DNA of 64,000 nt. Source: Bosea sp. RAC05 (GTDB lineage: Bacteria; Pseudomonadota; Alphaproteobacteria; Rhizobiales; Beijerinckiaceae). Of the stretch, positions 27,434 to 36,328 are shown piece by piece. The stretch's first letter is position 1, and each line of letters starts with the position of its first letter. The notes below the pieces were generated by a model. It made no database searches. It saw nothing but the letters and a program-made list of their open reading frames with translations, and was not told the origin of the DNA. A program made the translations under genes and the position numbers. The stretch lies in contig NZ_CP016464.1 in the NCBI RefSeq assembly GCF_001713455.1, positions 4,326,001 to 4,390,000 of the forward strand, given 5' to 3'.

Positions 27434-28411
27434 TCATTTCCACGCCGCCCAACTCCTCCAATTCTCCCGAGCGAATTTCAACTCTTCGGACGTATATTTC
27501 TCTTTCTTCTTGATCTTTAGCACCGTCCCGACTGGAACGCGATTCGGATTGTTTCCAATTGCCTTGTAATTGTACTTCCAGATCAGCGGCCATAGCTCGA
27601 ATGTGCCGTATCGCTCCTTCGAAATCTGGGAGAGCATGACTCCGGCCTTAGTCGGCGGCGTGTTCGCCATGAAATCCGCAGGGTTCGTCACCGCTTCCGG
27701 TGGCGGCTTGCGCGCCTTCTGTGCGTCGAAGCTCGCCTTTACCGCTTCAATGCCGAGCTTGAGCTTGCGAATTTGCGCTTTGGCATCAAATTCCGGTGCA
27801 TGCTCGCCGTAGTTGGACGGATCTGTCGCGAGAGCGTCCCAATACTCCGCCGCCATCATCCAGCCCTTGAGATCGATGTAGAGAAACTGGCTGCCATTGC
27901 GCTTGAATGAATCGGGGAGGCGCGAGGCAATGCCGAAGGCCGAGAGCTGCCGCCACACGGCCAAAAACGCGTCGGAACCATTGTTCGTGTCGTATGCCCG
28001 CTTGGCACGCATGAGAGGCTCTTTGATGAACGGATCAAATACCATTTCATAGGCACCCGCGGCCAAGAAGCTTGCTGCGGGGGTCAGCACCACGGAGAGA
28101 TAGGCGGCGCGGTAGACGTGCTCGACATTGGCGCAGGCATCACGGTTGAAATAGCCGTCCGGCTTGCCGAGTTTGAGGTTGACGTCTTCGATCGCCCAAT
28201 CCTGTCCTTCGGCACGCGTCTGGCTGATCCAATCGCTGGCAGTGACGAGGATGCGAACGTTCGGCGTTTTCTCGACCGCCAGAAAGGCATTGGTGACAGG
28301 CGTTGCTGTCCATCCTTTGGCGAGCTCGTGCTTTCCCTTTTCCCAGACAAGAAGGGCAAGCTCCTTTTCCTTCGGATCGGTGAAGAAGGAATCAACAGAT
28401 CGCATACCCAC
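27434..28411 (-). CDS. Unknown protein with C-terminal LysM-like domain
   Basis: A 325-residue protein whose last ~70 residues look like a LysM or tail-protein-type domain: GVMLSQISKERYGTFELWPLIWKYN... ending GTVLKIKKKEKY. The first 250 residues match no family I know; they are rich in Trp and aromatic residues (FDPFIKEPLMRAKRAYD, YIDLKGWMMAAEYWDAL). There is no signal peptide. Codon use and base composition are visibly less GC-rich than the flanking genes, suggesting transfer. It could be a phage- or secretion-related effector, but nothing confirms this. Confidence 0.65.
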   Translation of the reverse strand: MGMRSVDSFFTDPKEKELALLVWEKGKHELAKGWTATPVTNAFLAVEKTPNVRILVTASDWISQTRAEGQDWAIEDVNLKLGKPDGYFNRDACANVEHVYRAAYLSVVLTPAASFLAAGAYEMVFDPFIKEPLMRAKRAYDTNNGSDAFLAVWRQLSAFGIASRLPDSFKRNGSQFLYIDLKGWMMAAEYWDALATDPSNYGEHAPEFDAKAQIRKLKLGIEAVKASFDAQKARKPPPEAVTNPADFMANTPPTKAGVMLSQISKERYGTFELWPLIWKYNYKAIGNNPNRVPVGTVLKIKKKEKYTSEELKFARENWRSWAAWK

Positions 28412-28547
28412 GGCAAAATCTCCCGCCTTCAGATCGCAGCTCTACGCCGTAGTATCCGATCCTTATCTGAGTGACGCGACGCCATTTATTCGGATGATGC
28501 GCGGATATAATTGCTCCAGCGGACGATGCCCGCCAGCACGATCCTGG

Positions 28548-28684
28548 CTACGCCGCCTCCAGCCCGACTGCAGCGCCGCCCGCCGCGTAGAGAGCCCGCC
28601 GCGGGCCTTGAACTCGGCATGCGTCCCCTCCTCGACGACGCGGCCGTCCTCCATCACCAGGATGCCGGTGCAAGGAAGCGGTCG
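28548..28684 (-). pseudogene. Broken copy of the 3' end of the downstream ABC-exporter gene
   Basis: This stretch repeats the last ~120 bp of the exporter gene at 31096-31214. On the minus strand it encodes [20 protein letters not shown], nearly the exporter C-terminus, and then shifts frame. Small indels and a roughly 12-bp insertion near 28666-28677 separate it from the intact copy. No promoter-proximal part is present, so it cannot be functional. Confidence 0.85.
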
Positions 28685-28812
28685 GAGAATGCCTCAATTG
28701 CCGATCATTGCGGCTTCGTAAACCGCGCGACATCGCCTTTAGCGTTCACCTTGACCTGGCATTAGAGCGACATCGCCTAAGGAGGGCATCGACCCCAGGG
28801 AGACCTCCGGCG

Positions 28813-29988
28813 ATGGCTCTGCCGCTTTCCATTCCCATGTTGTTGGCAGGTCTGCTGGGCGTCATGGCCGCGCCTGCCTGGGCGCGCGGCCCAAATCTCT
28901 GCACGGTCGAGCGGATGGAGACCGATCCGGCCTCGGTGGAGGCCCCCTGCAGCGCACGCCTCGACACCGCCAAGCTCAGCCCCAAAGCGCGGGCCGAAGC
29001 CCTGCACATCCGTGGAAAGGGGCGCGACCGTACCGGCGCGGCACAACTCGCTCTTCGAGATTACGAGGCCGCAATCGTGCTGCAGCCGAAGAACGGCGAC
29101 CTCTATGCCAGCAGGGCCAGCGCCCGTTTCAACCGTACCGATTTCGAAGGCGGCGTCGCCGATCTGCAAACCGCGCTCCAACTCGACGAACGGAATACGC
29201 GTGCCTTGGTCAGCATCGGGAATCTGATGATCGAGTCCGGCCAGCCCGATGGGCTCAAGCTGCTCGACAAGGCCCTCAGGATAGACCCGAAGCAACCTTT
29301 CGGGCTGCTTTTCCGGCTGCGAGCCTATGCGGAACTCGGTCGCTGGCAGGAGGCCTTCAAAGATGCCGACGCGCTGGTGGCCTTGCCGCGCAAGAGCCTC
29401 AACCGCGCCAGCTACCGCGGCCGCGACGGCCTGCCCGAAGATTTCCACATCGTGGCTCTGGAAGAGCGGGCGAAACTCTTCAATGCCCGCCGCCAAACCG
29501 CCGAAGCGGAGGCGGATCTGAACGCGGCCGTCGCCTACAAGGAGGGGCCTCAATCTTATCTTGCCCGGGGTACCTTTCTCTTCGGCAAGGTTGGCCGTGA
29601 AACCGATGCGCTGCGCGACTTTGACAGGCTGGTCGACACCCAATCGCATCGAGCCTGGTTCCATTCAGCCCGAGCCGAATTGTTGCTTCGCCTCAAGCGA
29701 TCGACAGATGCCCTGGAAGCCTCGGAGCGAGCCATCATCATCGACGACAGCGAGGGGGTAGCCTACGAAATCCGTGGGAACGCGCTGACGCAACTCGGGC
29801 GCTTCGACGAAGCCTTCGCCGATTTCACCACGGCCCTGGATCGCGACCCGTCGCTCATTCCAAAGCATCTCGACCGCCTCCAGATGGCCGGCTACTTCCC
29901 CAGTCGACAGCCTCCAACGGAGATGACGCCCCTGCTCCGGGACGCACTCAAGGCCTGCTCGCTCGATCCTGCGTGCCGGGAGCGGTGA
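28813..29988 (+). CDS. Secreted TPR protein, paralogue 1
   Basis: A 391-residue protein with a signal peptide (ALPLSIPMLLAGLLGVMAAPAWARG, cleavage near 25) and about seven TPR units between 65 and 365, such as LRDYEAAIVLQPKNGDLYAS and EAFADFTTALDRDPSLIPKH. Two Cys near the N-terminus (NLCTVERMETDPASVEAPCS) and two at the C-terminus (ACSLDPACRER) could form disulfides in the periplasm. The next gene shares this layout. The start at 28813 is chosen for the signal peptide. Probably a periplasmic scaffold; partner unknown. Confidence 0.75.
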   Translation: MALPLSIPMLLAGLLGVMAAPAWARGPNLCTVERMETDPASVEAPCSARLDTAKLSPKARAEALHIRGKGRDRTGAAQLALRDYEAAIVLQPKNGDLYASRASARFNRTDFEGGVADLQTALQLDERNTRALVSIGNLMIESGQPDGLKLLDKALRIDPKQPFGLLFRLRAYAELGRWQEAFKDADALVALPRKSLNRASYRGRDGLPEDFHIVALEERAKLFNARRQTAEAEADLNAAVAYKEGPQSYLARGTFLFGKVGRETDALRDFDRLVDTQSHRAWFHSARAELLLRLKRSTDALEASERAIIIDDSEGVAYEIRGNALTQLGRFDEAFADFTTALDRDPSLIPKHLDRLQMAGYFPSRQPPTEMTPLLRDALKACSLDPACRER

Positions 29989-29993
29989 CCGTC

Positions 29994-31076
29994 ATGAAGC
30001 GCCTTGCCCTTCTGTCGCTGTTTCTCATATCGGCCGCCTTGCCCTGCGCTGCGGCAAACGATGCAGGCTTGTCCGGACCGTTCCGCATGATGGGCGGAGC
30101 GACCTGCGACGCTGGCGGCCTCGCCCAGCACCAGGGCGCCTGCGATCCGCCCGCTCTGGACACGACCGGCCTTCCAGCCGCGACGGCGGCGGCCGCCCGT
30201 TTCGAGCGCGCGCGCAAGCTGCTCGCGCTCGTGCGGCTGGATGCGGCCAAGGAAGAACTCGGCAAGGCGATCGCGGCCGAGCCGACCGCCGTCGAAGCGC
30301 TGCATTTCCGCGCCCGCCTTCGGCTCAGCATGGGCGATCCCAAGGGCGCGCAGCAGGATCTGGACGCGGCCATCAAGGCCGCCCCCGACAACGCCCTGGT
30401 CAGGAGTTCGCTCGCCTATCTGCATCTGCAGATGCGGCGCTTGCCGGAGGCACTGCGCGAGATCGAAACCACCTTGGCGGCGATGCCCGACGATCCGGAC
30501 GCCCGCTGGATTCGTGCCTCGATCCTGATCGCCCTCGGCCAGAGCGACAAGGCGATCGCGGATCTCGATGTCGCCGTCCGCGACGCCGGCAATGTCAGAG
30601 CACGGGAAACCCGGGCCGCTCTGCATCTCCGGCAAAACCGCCTGGAAGCCGCGGTCGCGGATGCCGACCGCGTTCAGCGGGCACGCCCCGAAGACCCGAC
30701 CACGCTGACCATCCGCGTCCTTGCGAAGATCGGCGCCGGCAAGACCGACGAGGCACTCGCTGACCTCGACAAGCTGATCGGCCCGCCGGGCGGGCCCTAC
30801 CGAATGCCCGTGGAGTATCAGGACTTCGGACGGCTGACCTATCAGCGGGCGATGTTGCTGGCGTCCGCAGGCCGCGGGGAGGATGCGATGAAGGACGTCG
30901 CTTATGTCCTCGACAAGGGCGGCATCAGGGCGATTCTCCGGCTTCAGATCTTCCTGCGCCACAATGGGATGCCCGATGTGGTCCTCGACGGACAGCGCTC
31001 GTCCCAACTCGACGCTGCCGTCATGGCCTGTTTCGGCAACGCAGCCTGCGGACGCGGTCTGAGCCGGCCACTGTGA
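29994..31076 (+). CDS. Secreted TPR protein, paralogue 2
   Basis: A 360-residue protein with a signal peptide (KRLALLSLFLISAALPCAAAND) and TPR repeats from about 60 to 310 (LRLSMGDPKGAQQDLDAAIK, ALREIETTLAAMPDDPDARW). As in the preceding gene there are paired Cys at the N-terminus (ATCDAGG...GACDPPALDT) and C-terminus (MACFGNAACGRGL). An in-frame GTG at 29985 overlaps the upstream stop; ATG 29994 gives the better signal peptide. Tandem paralogues in one operon. Confidence 0.75.
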   Translation: MKRLALLSLFLISAALPCAAANDAGLSGPFRMMGGATCDAGGLAQHQGACDPPALDTTGLPAATAAAARFERARKLLALVRLDAAKEELGKAIAAEPTAVEALHFRARLRLSMGDPKGAQQDLDAAIKAAPDNALVRSSLAYLHLQMRRLPEALREIETTLAAMPDDPDARWIRASILIALGQSDKAIADLDVAVRDAGNVRARETRAALHLRQNRLEAAVADADRVQRARPEDPTTLTIRVLAKIGAGKTDEALADLDKLIGPPGGPYRMPVEYQDFGRLTYQRAMLLASAGRGEDAMKDVAYVLDKGGIRAILRLQIFLRHNGMPDVVLDGQRSSQLDAAVMACFGNAACGRGLSRPL

Positions 31077-31095
31077 ACCGCTGCCCCTCCCGCCT

Positions 31096-32874
31096 CTACG
31101 CCGCCTCCAGCCCGAACTGCAGCGCCGCCAGCCGCGCATAGAGCCCGCCGCGCGCCTTCAGCTCGGCATGCGTCCCCTCCTCGACGACGCGGCCGTCCTC
31201 CATCACCAGGATGCGGTCGGCAGAGAGGATGGTGGCGAGGCGGTGCGCCACGACCAGCGTGGTGCGGCCCTTCATCAGCGCGTCGAGCGCATCCTGAACC
31301 GCCCGCTCGCTCTCGGAATCGAGCGCGCTCGTGGCCTCGTCGAGCAGCAGGATCGGCGCGTCCTTCAGCACCGCGCGCGCGATCGCCAGCCGCTGCCGCT
31401 GCCCGCCCGACAGCGTCACGCCGCGCTCGCCGACGACCGTGTCGTAGCCCTGTGGCAGCTCCCGGATGAAGCCGTCGGCCGCCGCCAGCCGCGCCGCCTC
31501 CTCGACCTCGGCCAGCGTCGCCTCGGGACGGCCATAGGCGATGTTGTCGCGCACCGAGACGCCGAAGACGGTCGGCTCCTGCGGCACCAGCGCGAAGCGC
31601 TGGCGCCAGGCCTCAGGGTCTACCTGCGGCCCGGCCATGCCGTCGACCACGACGCGCCCGGCGGCCGGATCGTAGAAGCGCAGTGCCAGCTGCAGCACGG
31701 TGCTCTTGCCGGCGCCCGAGGGCCCGACCAGCGCCACCCGCTCGCCGGCCCGCACCGAGAAGGTGAGGTCCGACAGCGCCTGGACGCTGCGGCCGGGATA
31801 GCTGAAGGAGACGCCCTCGAAAGCGAGTTCGCCGCGCGCCGGCTCCGGCATCGGCGCCGGGTTCGGCGGGGCGGCGATGGCCGGCTTGAGGGCGAGGATC
31901 TCGCCCAGCCGCCCGGCGGCGCCGGCCGCCGCCGAGACGTCGCCATAAACCTCCGAGAGCTGGCCGAGCGAACTCGCCGCCAGCACGGCATAGAGCAGGA
32001 ACTGCGACAGCCGCCCGCCGCTCATCCGCCCCTCGAAGACCTCCGTCGCGCCCGTCCACAGCACCCAGACCACGCTGGCGCTGACCAGGAAGATCGCCAC
32101 GCCCGAGAGCAGCGCGCGCGAGGCGGTCGCGGCGCGCGAGGCGCCATAGGCCTCGTCCGAGGCCTGACCAAAGCGGGCCGCCGTCTGCCGCGCCGCCCCA
32201 AAGGACTGCATGGTGCGGATCGCGCCGACCGCTTCCGAGGCGAAGGCGGAGGCGTCGGCGAGCCGGTCCTGCGCCGCCCGGGCGCGCCGGCGCACCGAGC
32301 GCCCGGAAAACACCAGCGGCAGCACGATGAGCGGGATCGCGCCGATCACGATGGCCGCGAGCTGCGGACTGGTCGCGATCATCAGCGAGAGCGCGCCGAT
32401 CGTCATGATCACGTTGCGCAGCGCAATCGAGGCCGTCGAGCCGAAGGTCGACTTGATCTGCGTCGTGTCGGCGGTCAGCCGCGAGACCAGGTCGCCCGCC
32501 CGGCTCGAATCGAAGAAGGCGGGCTCCAGCCGCGTCAGATGCGCGAAGACGTCGGCGCGCAGATCGGCGACGATGCGCTCGCCCACCGTCATGACGAGGT
32601 AGAACCGCGCCGAGCTCGCCAGCGCCAGCACCGCGACCACGCCGATCAGCAGGACGAAATAGCTGTTGGCGAGCTGCTGCTCGCCGCCGGAGAAGCCGAC
32701 ATCGATCACCCGCCGCACCGCCACCGGCAGCGCCAGCGTCGCCGCCGAGGCGATGACGAGGGCCAGCAGCGCGAGCGCGATCCGCTTGCGATATCTCAGC
32801 GCATAGGGCCAGAAGGACGCCAGGGAGCGGAAGTCGGGCCGTGCTTTGGTGTTGTCTTTTTCGGCTGCGGGCAC
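31096..32874 (-). CDS. ABC exporter, fused membrane and ATPase domains
   Basis: A 592-residue half-transporter of the MsbA/lipid-and-drug exporter type. Six membrane helices lie in about 25-320. The nucleotide-binding domain has Walker [11 protein letters not shown] (about 380), signature [14 protein letters not shown] (about 484), Walker [13 protein letters not shown] (about 506) and the H-loop AHRLATI (about 540). It should work as a homodimer. The substrate is unknown; it is typical of the Hyphomicrobiales family annotated as multidrug or lipid exporter. Part of its 3' end is duplicated 2.5 kb away. Confidence 0.93.
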   Translation of the reverse strand: MPAAEKDNTKARPDFRSLASFWPYALRYRKRIALALLALVIASAATLALPVAVRRVIDVGFSGGEQQLANSYFVLLIGVVAVLALASSARFYLVMTVGERIVADLRADVFAHLTRLEPAFFDSSRAGDLVSRLTADTTQIKSTFGSTASIALRNVIMTIGALSLMIATSPQLAAIVIGAIPLIVLPLVFSGRSVRRRARAAQDRLADASAFASEAVGAIRTMQSFGAARQTAARFGQASDEAYGASRAATASRALLSGVAIFLVSASVVWVLWTGATEVFEGRMSGGRLSQFLLYAVLAASSLGQLSEVYGDVSAAAGAAGRLGEILALKPAIAAPPNPAPMPEPARGELAFEGVSFSYPGRSVQALSDLTFSVRAGERVALVGPSGAGKSTVLQLALRFYDPAAGRVVVDGMAGPQVDPEAWRQRFALVPQEPTVFGVSVRDNIAYGRPEATLAEVEEAARLAAADGFIRELPQGYDTVVGERGVTLSGGQRQRLAIARAVLKDAPILLLDEATSALDSESERAVQDALDALMKGRTTLVVAHRLATILSADRILVMEDGRVVEEGTHAELKARGGLYARLAALQFGLEAA

Positions 32875-33022
32875 GCGTCTTTGTCCTGTTCTGCTTGCGC
32901 TGTCGGCCCGGCTGAGATATGTGCACGCGACTTCACGACAGGCTCATACGAATTTTTCGACGGGCCGGGCAGGCTTGCCTGCTTGTCGACCACGCCCGTT
33001 TTCGACGTTTGAGGATTTAGCC

Positions 33023-33259
33023 ATGGCCAAGACCGGCATCCACCCCGACTACCACACCATCAAGGTCGTCATGACCAATGGCACGGAATACTTCACGCGT
33101 TCGACGCTCGGCAAGGAGGGCGACACGCTGAACCTCGACATCGACCCGACGACGCACCCGGCCTGGACCGGCGGCTCGCAGCAGATGCTCGACCGTGGCG
33201 GCCGCGTTTCGCGCTTCAACTCGCGCTTCTCCGCGATCGGCTCGCTCGGCAAGAAGTGA
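33023..33259 (+). CDS. rpmE: 50S ribosomal protein L31
   Basis: A 78-residue bL31 protein beginning [20 protein letters not shown]. The Cys-free N-terminus (no CxxC) marks the C-minus, zinc-independent form. The core [15 protein letters not shown] is typical of alphaproteobacteria. A short palindrome (GCAGGCttGCCTGC, 32969-32982) lies in the leader and a strong terminator follows. Confidence 0.96.
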   Translation: MAKTGIHPDYHTIKVVMTNGTEYFTRSTLGKEGDTLNLDIDPTTHPAWTGGSQQMLDRGGRVSRFNSRFSAIGSLGKK

Positions 33260-33300
33260 TCTGCCGGCGGGTGCGCCCGCCCGCGCTGATCTGAATCAAG

Positions 33301-33335
33301 AACGGCCCGGTCTTTCGACCGGGCCGTTTCGTTTT
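33301..33335 (+). terminator. Rho-independent terminator of rpmE
   Basis: Twelve-base stem AACGGCCCGGTC / GACCGGGCCGTT with a 4-nt loop, then TTTCGTTTT. Confidence 0.9.
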
Positions 33336-33374
33336 GGAGCGCGTCCCGGCGCGGCGATCAGCCGCGCGGCGAAA

Positions 33375-33902
33375 TCAGAGCGCGAGGCCGAGGCGGGCGT
33401 GCAGGCTGGCGAGCTGGTCCTGGACCGGATTGGCCTTCTCGGCGGGAGCGGGCGCGTTCATCTGGCCCTCGAGATGGCGGATGCGGGCCTGCAGCCGGAA
33501 GGAATGGGCGATGAGGTCGCTCAGGCCCTGCGGCAGGCGCTCCAGCTCGGCGGGCGTGCCCGACACGCCGGTCTCGGGAATGCGGACCTTGGCGTTCTCG
33601 GCGCGCGCCTGCTCGGCGGTCATCTCGCCCTCGGCGACGGCGCGCTGGACCAGCAGCCAGGAGGCGATCTGCATCAGCCGCGTCGTCAGGCGCATGCTCT
33701 CGGTCGCATAGCTGAGCGCGACCTCGCGCGGCAGCGCCGCGGACTGGGTGCGGCCCTCGCCGTCGAGATAGGCGGCGGTGTTCTCGACCAGCCCCATCCC
33801 CTCGCGGAACAGCACCATGAAGGCATCGGACTTCACGAAGCCCCGCGCGAAGGAGATCGCGCCGTCTGCGTTGGCGGGCTCGCGGATCAGCAGGTCGTTC
33901 AT
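33375..33902 (-). CDS. DUF1465 family protein
   Basis: A 175-residue soluble, mainly helical protein with the DUF1465 core: FARGFVKSDAFMVLFREGMGLVE (about 18-40), YATESMRLTTRLMQIASWLLVQRAV (about 64-88) and a C-terminal coil SLHARLGLAL. It is an alphaproteobacterial family of unknown biochemical role. A GGAGA sequence lies 10 nt before the ATG at 33902; an earlier ATG at 33917 is possible. Confidence 0.85.
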   Translation of the reverse strand: MNDLLIREPANADGAISFARGFVKSDAFMVLFREGMGLVENTAAYLDGEGRTQSAALPREVALSYATESMRLTTRLMQIASWLLVQRAVAEGEMTAEQARAENAKVRIPETGVSGTPAELERLPQGLSDLIAHSFRLQARIRHLEGQMNAPAPAEKANPVQDQLASLHARLGLAL

Positions 33903-34041
33903 GGCCTTGTCTCCCATCGGCACAACACCGTGTCCGCTTGGCACGCGTCACGGCTCATGCCGCCGATGTCGCAAGGATAGCGCCGATGGGCAGGCGCCGC
34001 GCCGGTAAGGTGTGGTTAACCTTAACGCGGGTACAGACCAT

Positions 34042-34067
34042 AAAAAAGAGCCGCCCGGAGGCGGCTC
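34042..34067 (-). terminator. Rho-independent terminator downstream of DUF1192 gene
   Basis: Read on the minus strand: stem GAGCCGCC / GGCGGCTC with a 4-nt loop, followed by TTTTTTA. It lies about 127 nt past the DUF1192 stop, leaving an unusually long 3' untranslated stretch. Confidence 0.85.
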
Positions 34068-34193
34068 GAAGGTCAACAGGGAGGCGTCAAACAGAGCGGG
34101 CAGGAGCCACTCGCATCCAGACAAACTGGATGATGCGATTCATACTTTGGAATCGTTAAGAGCCCCTTAACGGCGCGGCCGGCTGCCGCGTTT

Positions 34194-34394
34194 TCAATCG
34201 GTTTTCCGGAAGAAGGCGTCGGCGGCGCTGCGCGAGGCGGCCTTCTTCACCCGCGCCTCCGCCAGCCGCTCGATCTCGGCCTGGAGCGCCGCCACCCGCA
34301 GGTCGATCTCGGCCAGGGACAGCATCGACAGATCCTGCCCGATTTCGTGAACGGGCTTCGGCTTGGGCCGATCATCATCGGAAAACAGCGACAT
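34194..34394 (-). CDS. DUF1192 family small protein
   Basis: A 66-residue protein with SLFSDDDRPKPK at the start and the family core SMLSLAEIDLRVAALQAEIERL (22-43), a short coiled coil. Widespread in Alphaproteobacteria, often next to trcR/DUF1013 or cell-cycle genes; function unknown. It is divergent from trcR. Confidence 0.85.
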   Translation of the reverse strand: MSLFSDDDRPKPKPVHEIGQDLSMLSLAEIDLRVAALQAEIERLAEARVKKAASRSAADAFFRKTD

Positions 34395-34654
34395 CGGCGC
34401 CTCCTCTCCACGATCGCCCGCGTGGCGATCACGGCAGATTACGCCCCGCGGGCGACCCGCGCCACCGCCGCGGCGAGGCGTCTCGCCGGCTCTTTTTCTT
34501 GGACAGAAGCCCCCGCCTCCCCTATAAGCCGGCCATCCTGTTCATCGTCGATGATTTGGATGGCCGGCCGAAGAGGCCGGTCGGCGCCCGAGAGCTATTG
34601 TCCGCGACGTTGCCCCGGCCGAGCGCCGGATTCCGAGATTCCAGGAGACAGCCC

Positions 34655-35380
34655 GTGTCGTTACCCCCGCTGATGCCGAAGGCCACCGCGGTCTGGCTGG
34701 TCGAGAACACGTCCCTGACCTTCGAGCAGATCGCCGAGTTCTGCAAACTCCACCCGCTCGAGGTGCGCGGCATCGCCGATGGCGAGGTCGCGGCCGGCAT
34801 CAAGGGGATGGACCCGATCAACTCCGGGCAGCTGACCCGCGAGGAGCTCGAGCGCGCTGCCGCCAACCCCGCCCATCACCTCAAGCTCGCCGAGCGCAAG
34901 GTGAAGGTGCCCGAGATGAAGAAGACGAAGGGCCCGCGCTACACCCCCGTCTCGAAGCGGCAGGACCGGCCCAACGCCATCCTCTGGCTGCTGCGCAACC
35001 ACCCCGAGCTCAAGGACGCGCAGGTCATCCGCCTGATCGGCACGACCAAGTCGACGATCGCGCAGATCCGCGACCGCACCCACTGGAACGCCCAGACGCT
35101 CTCGCCGATCGATCCGGTCAGCCTCGGCCTGTGCTCGCAGATCGACCTCGACTTCGAAGTCGGCCGCGCCGCCAAGGACCGCCCGGCCATGGTCGCCGAG
35201 ATCGGCTCGACCCTGCTACCGGCCGAGGAGACCACGGCGCCGGAGCCCGCGCCGCTGAGCCAGACCTTCGCCGACATGGGCAAGCCCAAGCGCGAGGAAG
35301 AGGCGGCCATCGACGTCGACTCCGTCTTCGCCAAGCTCAAGCAGATGAAGCGTCCGGTCGACGAGGACGACGAGGCCTGA
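34655..35380 (+). CDS. trcR: TrcR/DUF1013 cell-cycle transcriptional regulator
   Basis: A 241-residue protein with the strongly conserved opening LMPKATAVWLVENTSLTFEQIAEFC (HTH region), a middle basic segment RYTPVSKRQDRPNAILWLLRNHPE (about 98-121) and ATKSTIAQIRDRTHWN-like motif TTKSTIAQIRDRTHWN. The Caulobacter homologue TrcR associates with RNA polymerase at many promoters. A GGAGA sits 7 nt before the GTG at 34655; an ATG at 34673 is the alternative. Acidic tail VDEDDEA. Confidence 0.9.
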   Translation: MSLPPLMPKATAVWLVENTSLTFEQIAEFCKLHPLEVRGIADGEVAAGIKGMDPINSGQLTREELERAAANPAHHLKLAERKVKVPEMKKTKGPRYTPVSKRQDRPNAILWLLRNHPELKDAQVIRLIGTTKSTIAQIRDRTHWNAQTLSPIDPVSLGLCSQIDLDFEVGRAAKDRPAMVAEIGSTLLPAEETTAPEPAPLSQTFADMGKPKREEEAAIDVDSVFAKLKQMKRPVDEDDEA

Positions 35381-35421
35381 GGCGGCTTGCCGATGACGGC
35401 TCGCCCTGACACCGTGCCGGA

Positions 35422-36306
35422 ATGAGTGCCGGACTAGCCTTCACCTTTCTGGGAACCGGCGCGCCGCCTGTCAGCCTGCGGCGTGCCGGTCCCTCTCATC
35501 TCGTCGAGGCCGGCGGCTGCAAGCTGCTGATCGATTGCGGCTCGGGTGTCAGCCAGCGGCTTGTCGCGGCCGGCCATCGCGGCGCCGACATCGACCTGCT
35601 CATCGTCACCCACGAGCATTCCGACCATCTGGTCGATTTCTATCAGCTCGTCATCTCCTCCTGGCACCAGGGCCGAAACCGCCCCTGGCGCGTGCTGGCG
35701 CCCGCCCCCGCACTGGCCAATCTGCGGGACCAGTACGAGGCCTTCGCGCGCGAGCGCCGCCTGCGCATCGCCTTCGAGCAGCGTCCCGATGCCAGCGGCC
35801 TCGACGTCGTCTTCGAGGAACTGCAGGAGGGGCCGGTCGCCGGCCTCCAGGGCCTCTCCGTGACGGCATTCCTGGTGGACCACAAGCCGGTGGAGCCGGC
35901 CTTCGGGCTGACGTTGAGCGACGGCACGAGCCGGATCGTTTTCTCCGGGGACACCCGCCTCACCCCGACCCTCGAGCAGGCCGCCGAGCATTGCGATCTG
36001 CTCGTCAGCGAGGTCTATGTCGAGAGCCAGATGCCCGTCGTCGCCGGCATCCGCACGGCCGCCACCGTCGCAGCCGTGAAGAGCTACCATATGACGCCGC
36101 AGGTGGTGGGCGACCTGGCGCGCAGGAGCGGTGCCAGGGCCCTGGCGATCACGCACATCGTGCCGCCCGCGGCCGATACGGCGCTGGTCGCTGAAGAGAT
36201 TCGGGCGAGCGGCTATGCCGGGCCGCTGATCATCGGCGAGGATCTGATGCGGCTGGAGTGGCCGCAGCGCCTGCTCCGGTGGAACGGCGCGACCATCGGC
36301 TTCTAG
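35422..36306 (+). CDS. MBL-fold metallo-hydrolase (RNase Z-like)
   Basis: A 294-residue protein beginning TFLGTGAPPVSLRRAGPSHL, as in the RNase Z/arylsulfatase branch. The metal motif is VTHEHSDHLVDF (about 56-67), with later ligands in VFSGDTRLTP (about 172-181) and ITHIVPP (about 237). No exosite typical of tRNase Z is evident, so the substrate is open. It follows trcR by 41 nt. Confidence 0.85.
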   Translation: MSAGLAFTFLGTGAPPVSLRRAGPSHLVEAGGCKLLIDCGSGVSQRLVAAGHRGADIDLLIVTHEHSDHLVDFYQLVISSWHQGRNRPWRVLAPAPALANLRDQYEAFARERRLRIAFEQRPDASGLDVVFEELQEGPVAGLQGLSVTAFLVDHKPVEPAFGLTLSDGTSRIVFSGDTRLTPTLEQAAEHCDLLVSEVYVESQMPVVAGIRTAATVAAVKSYHMTPQVVGDLARRSGARALAITHIVPPAADTALVAEEIRASGYAGPLIIGEDLMRLEWPQRLLRWNGATIGF

Positions 36307-36328
36307 CCCGGCGATCCGCGCCCGCGCC

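Noticed and set aside
28728..28780. Short direct repeat GCGACATCGCCT occurring twice upstream of the first TPR gene
   Set aside because: Only 12 bp and two copies; may be a by-product of the local rearrangement rather than a functional site.
32969..32982. Palindrome GCAGGCttGCCTGC in the rpmE leader as an autoregulatory site
   Set aside because: Two-base loop makes it a poor RNA hairpin, and no evidence ties it to L31 control; noted only within the rpmE entry.
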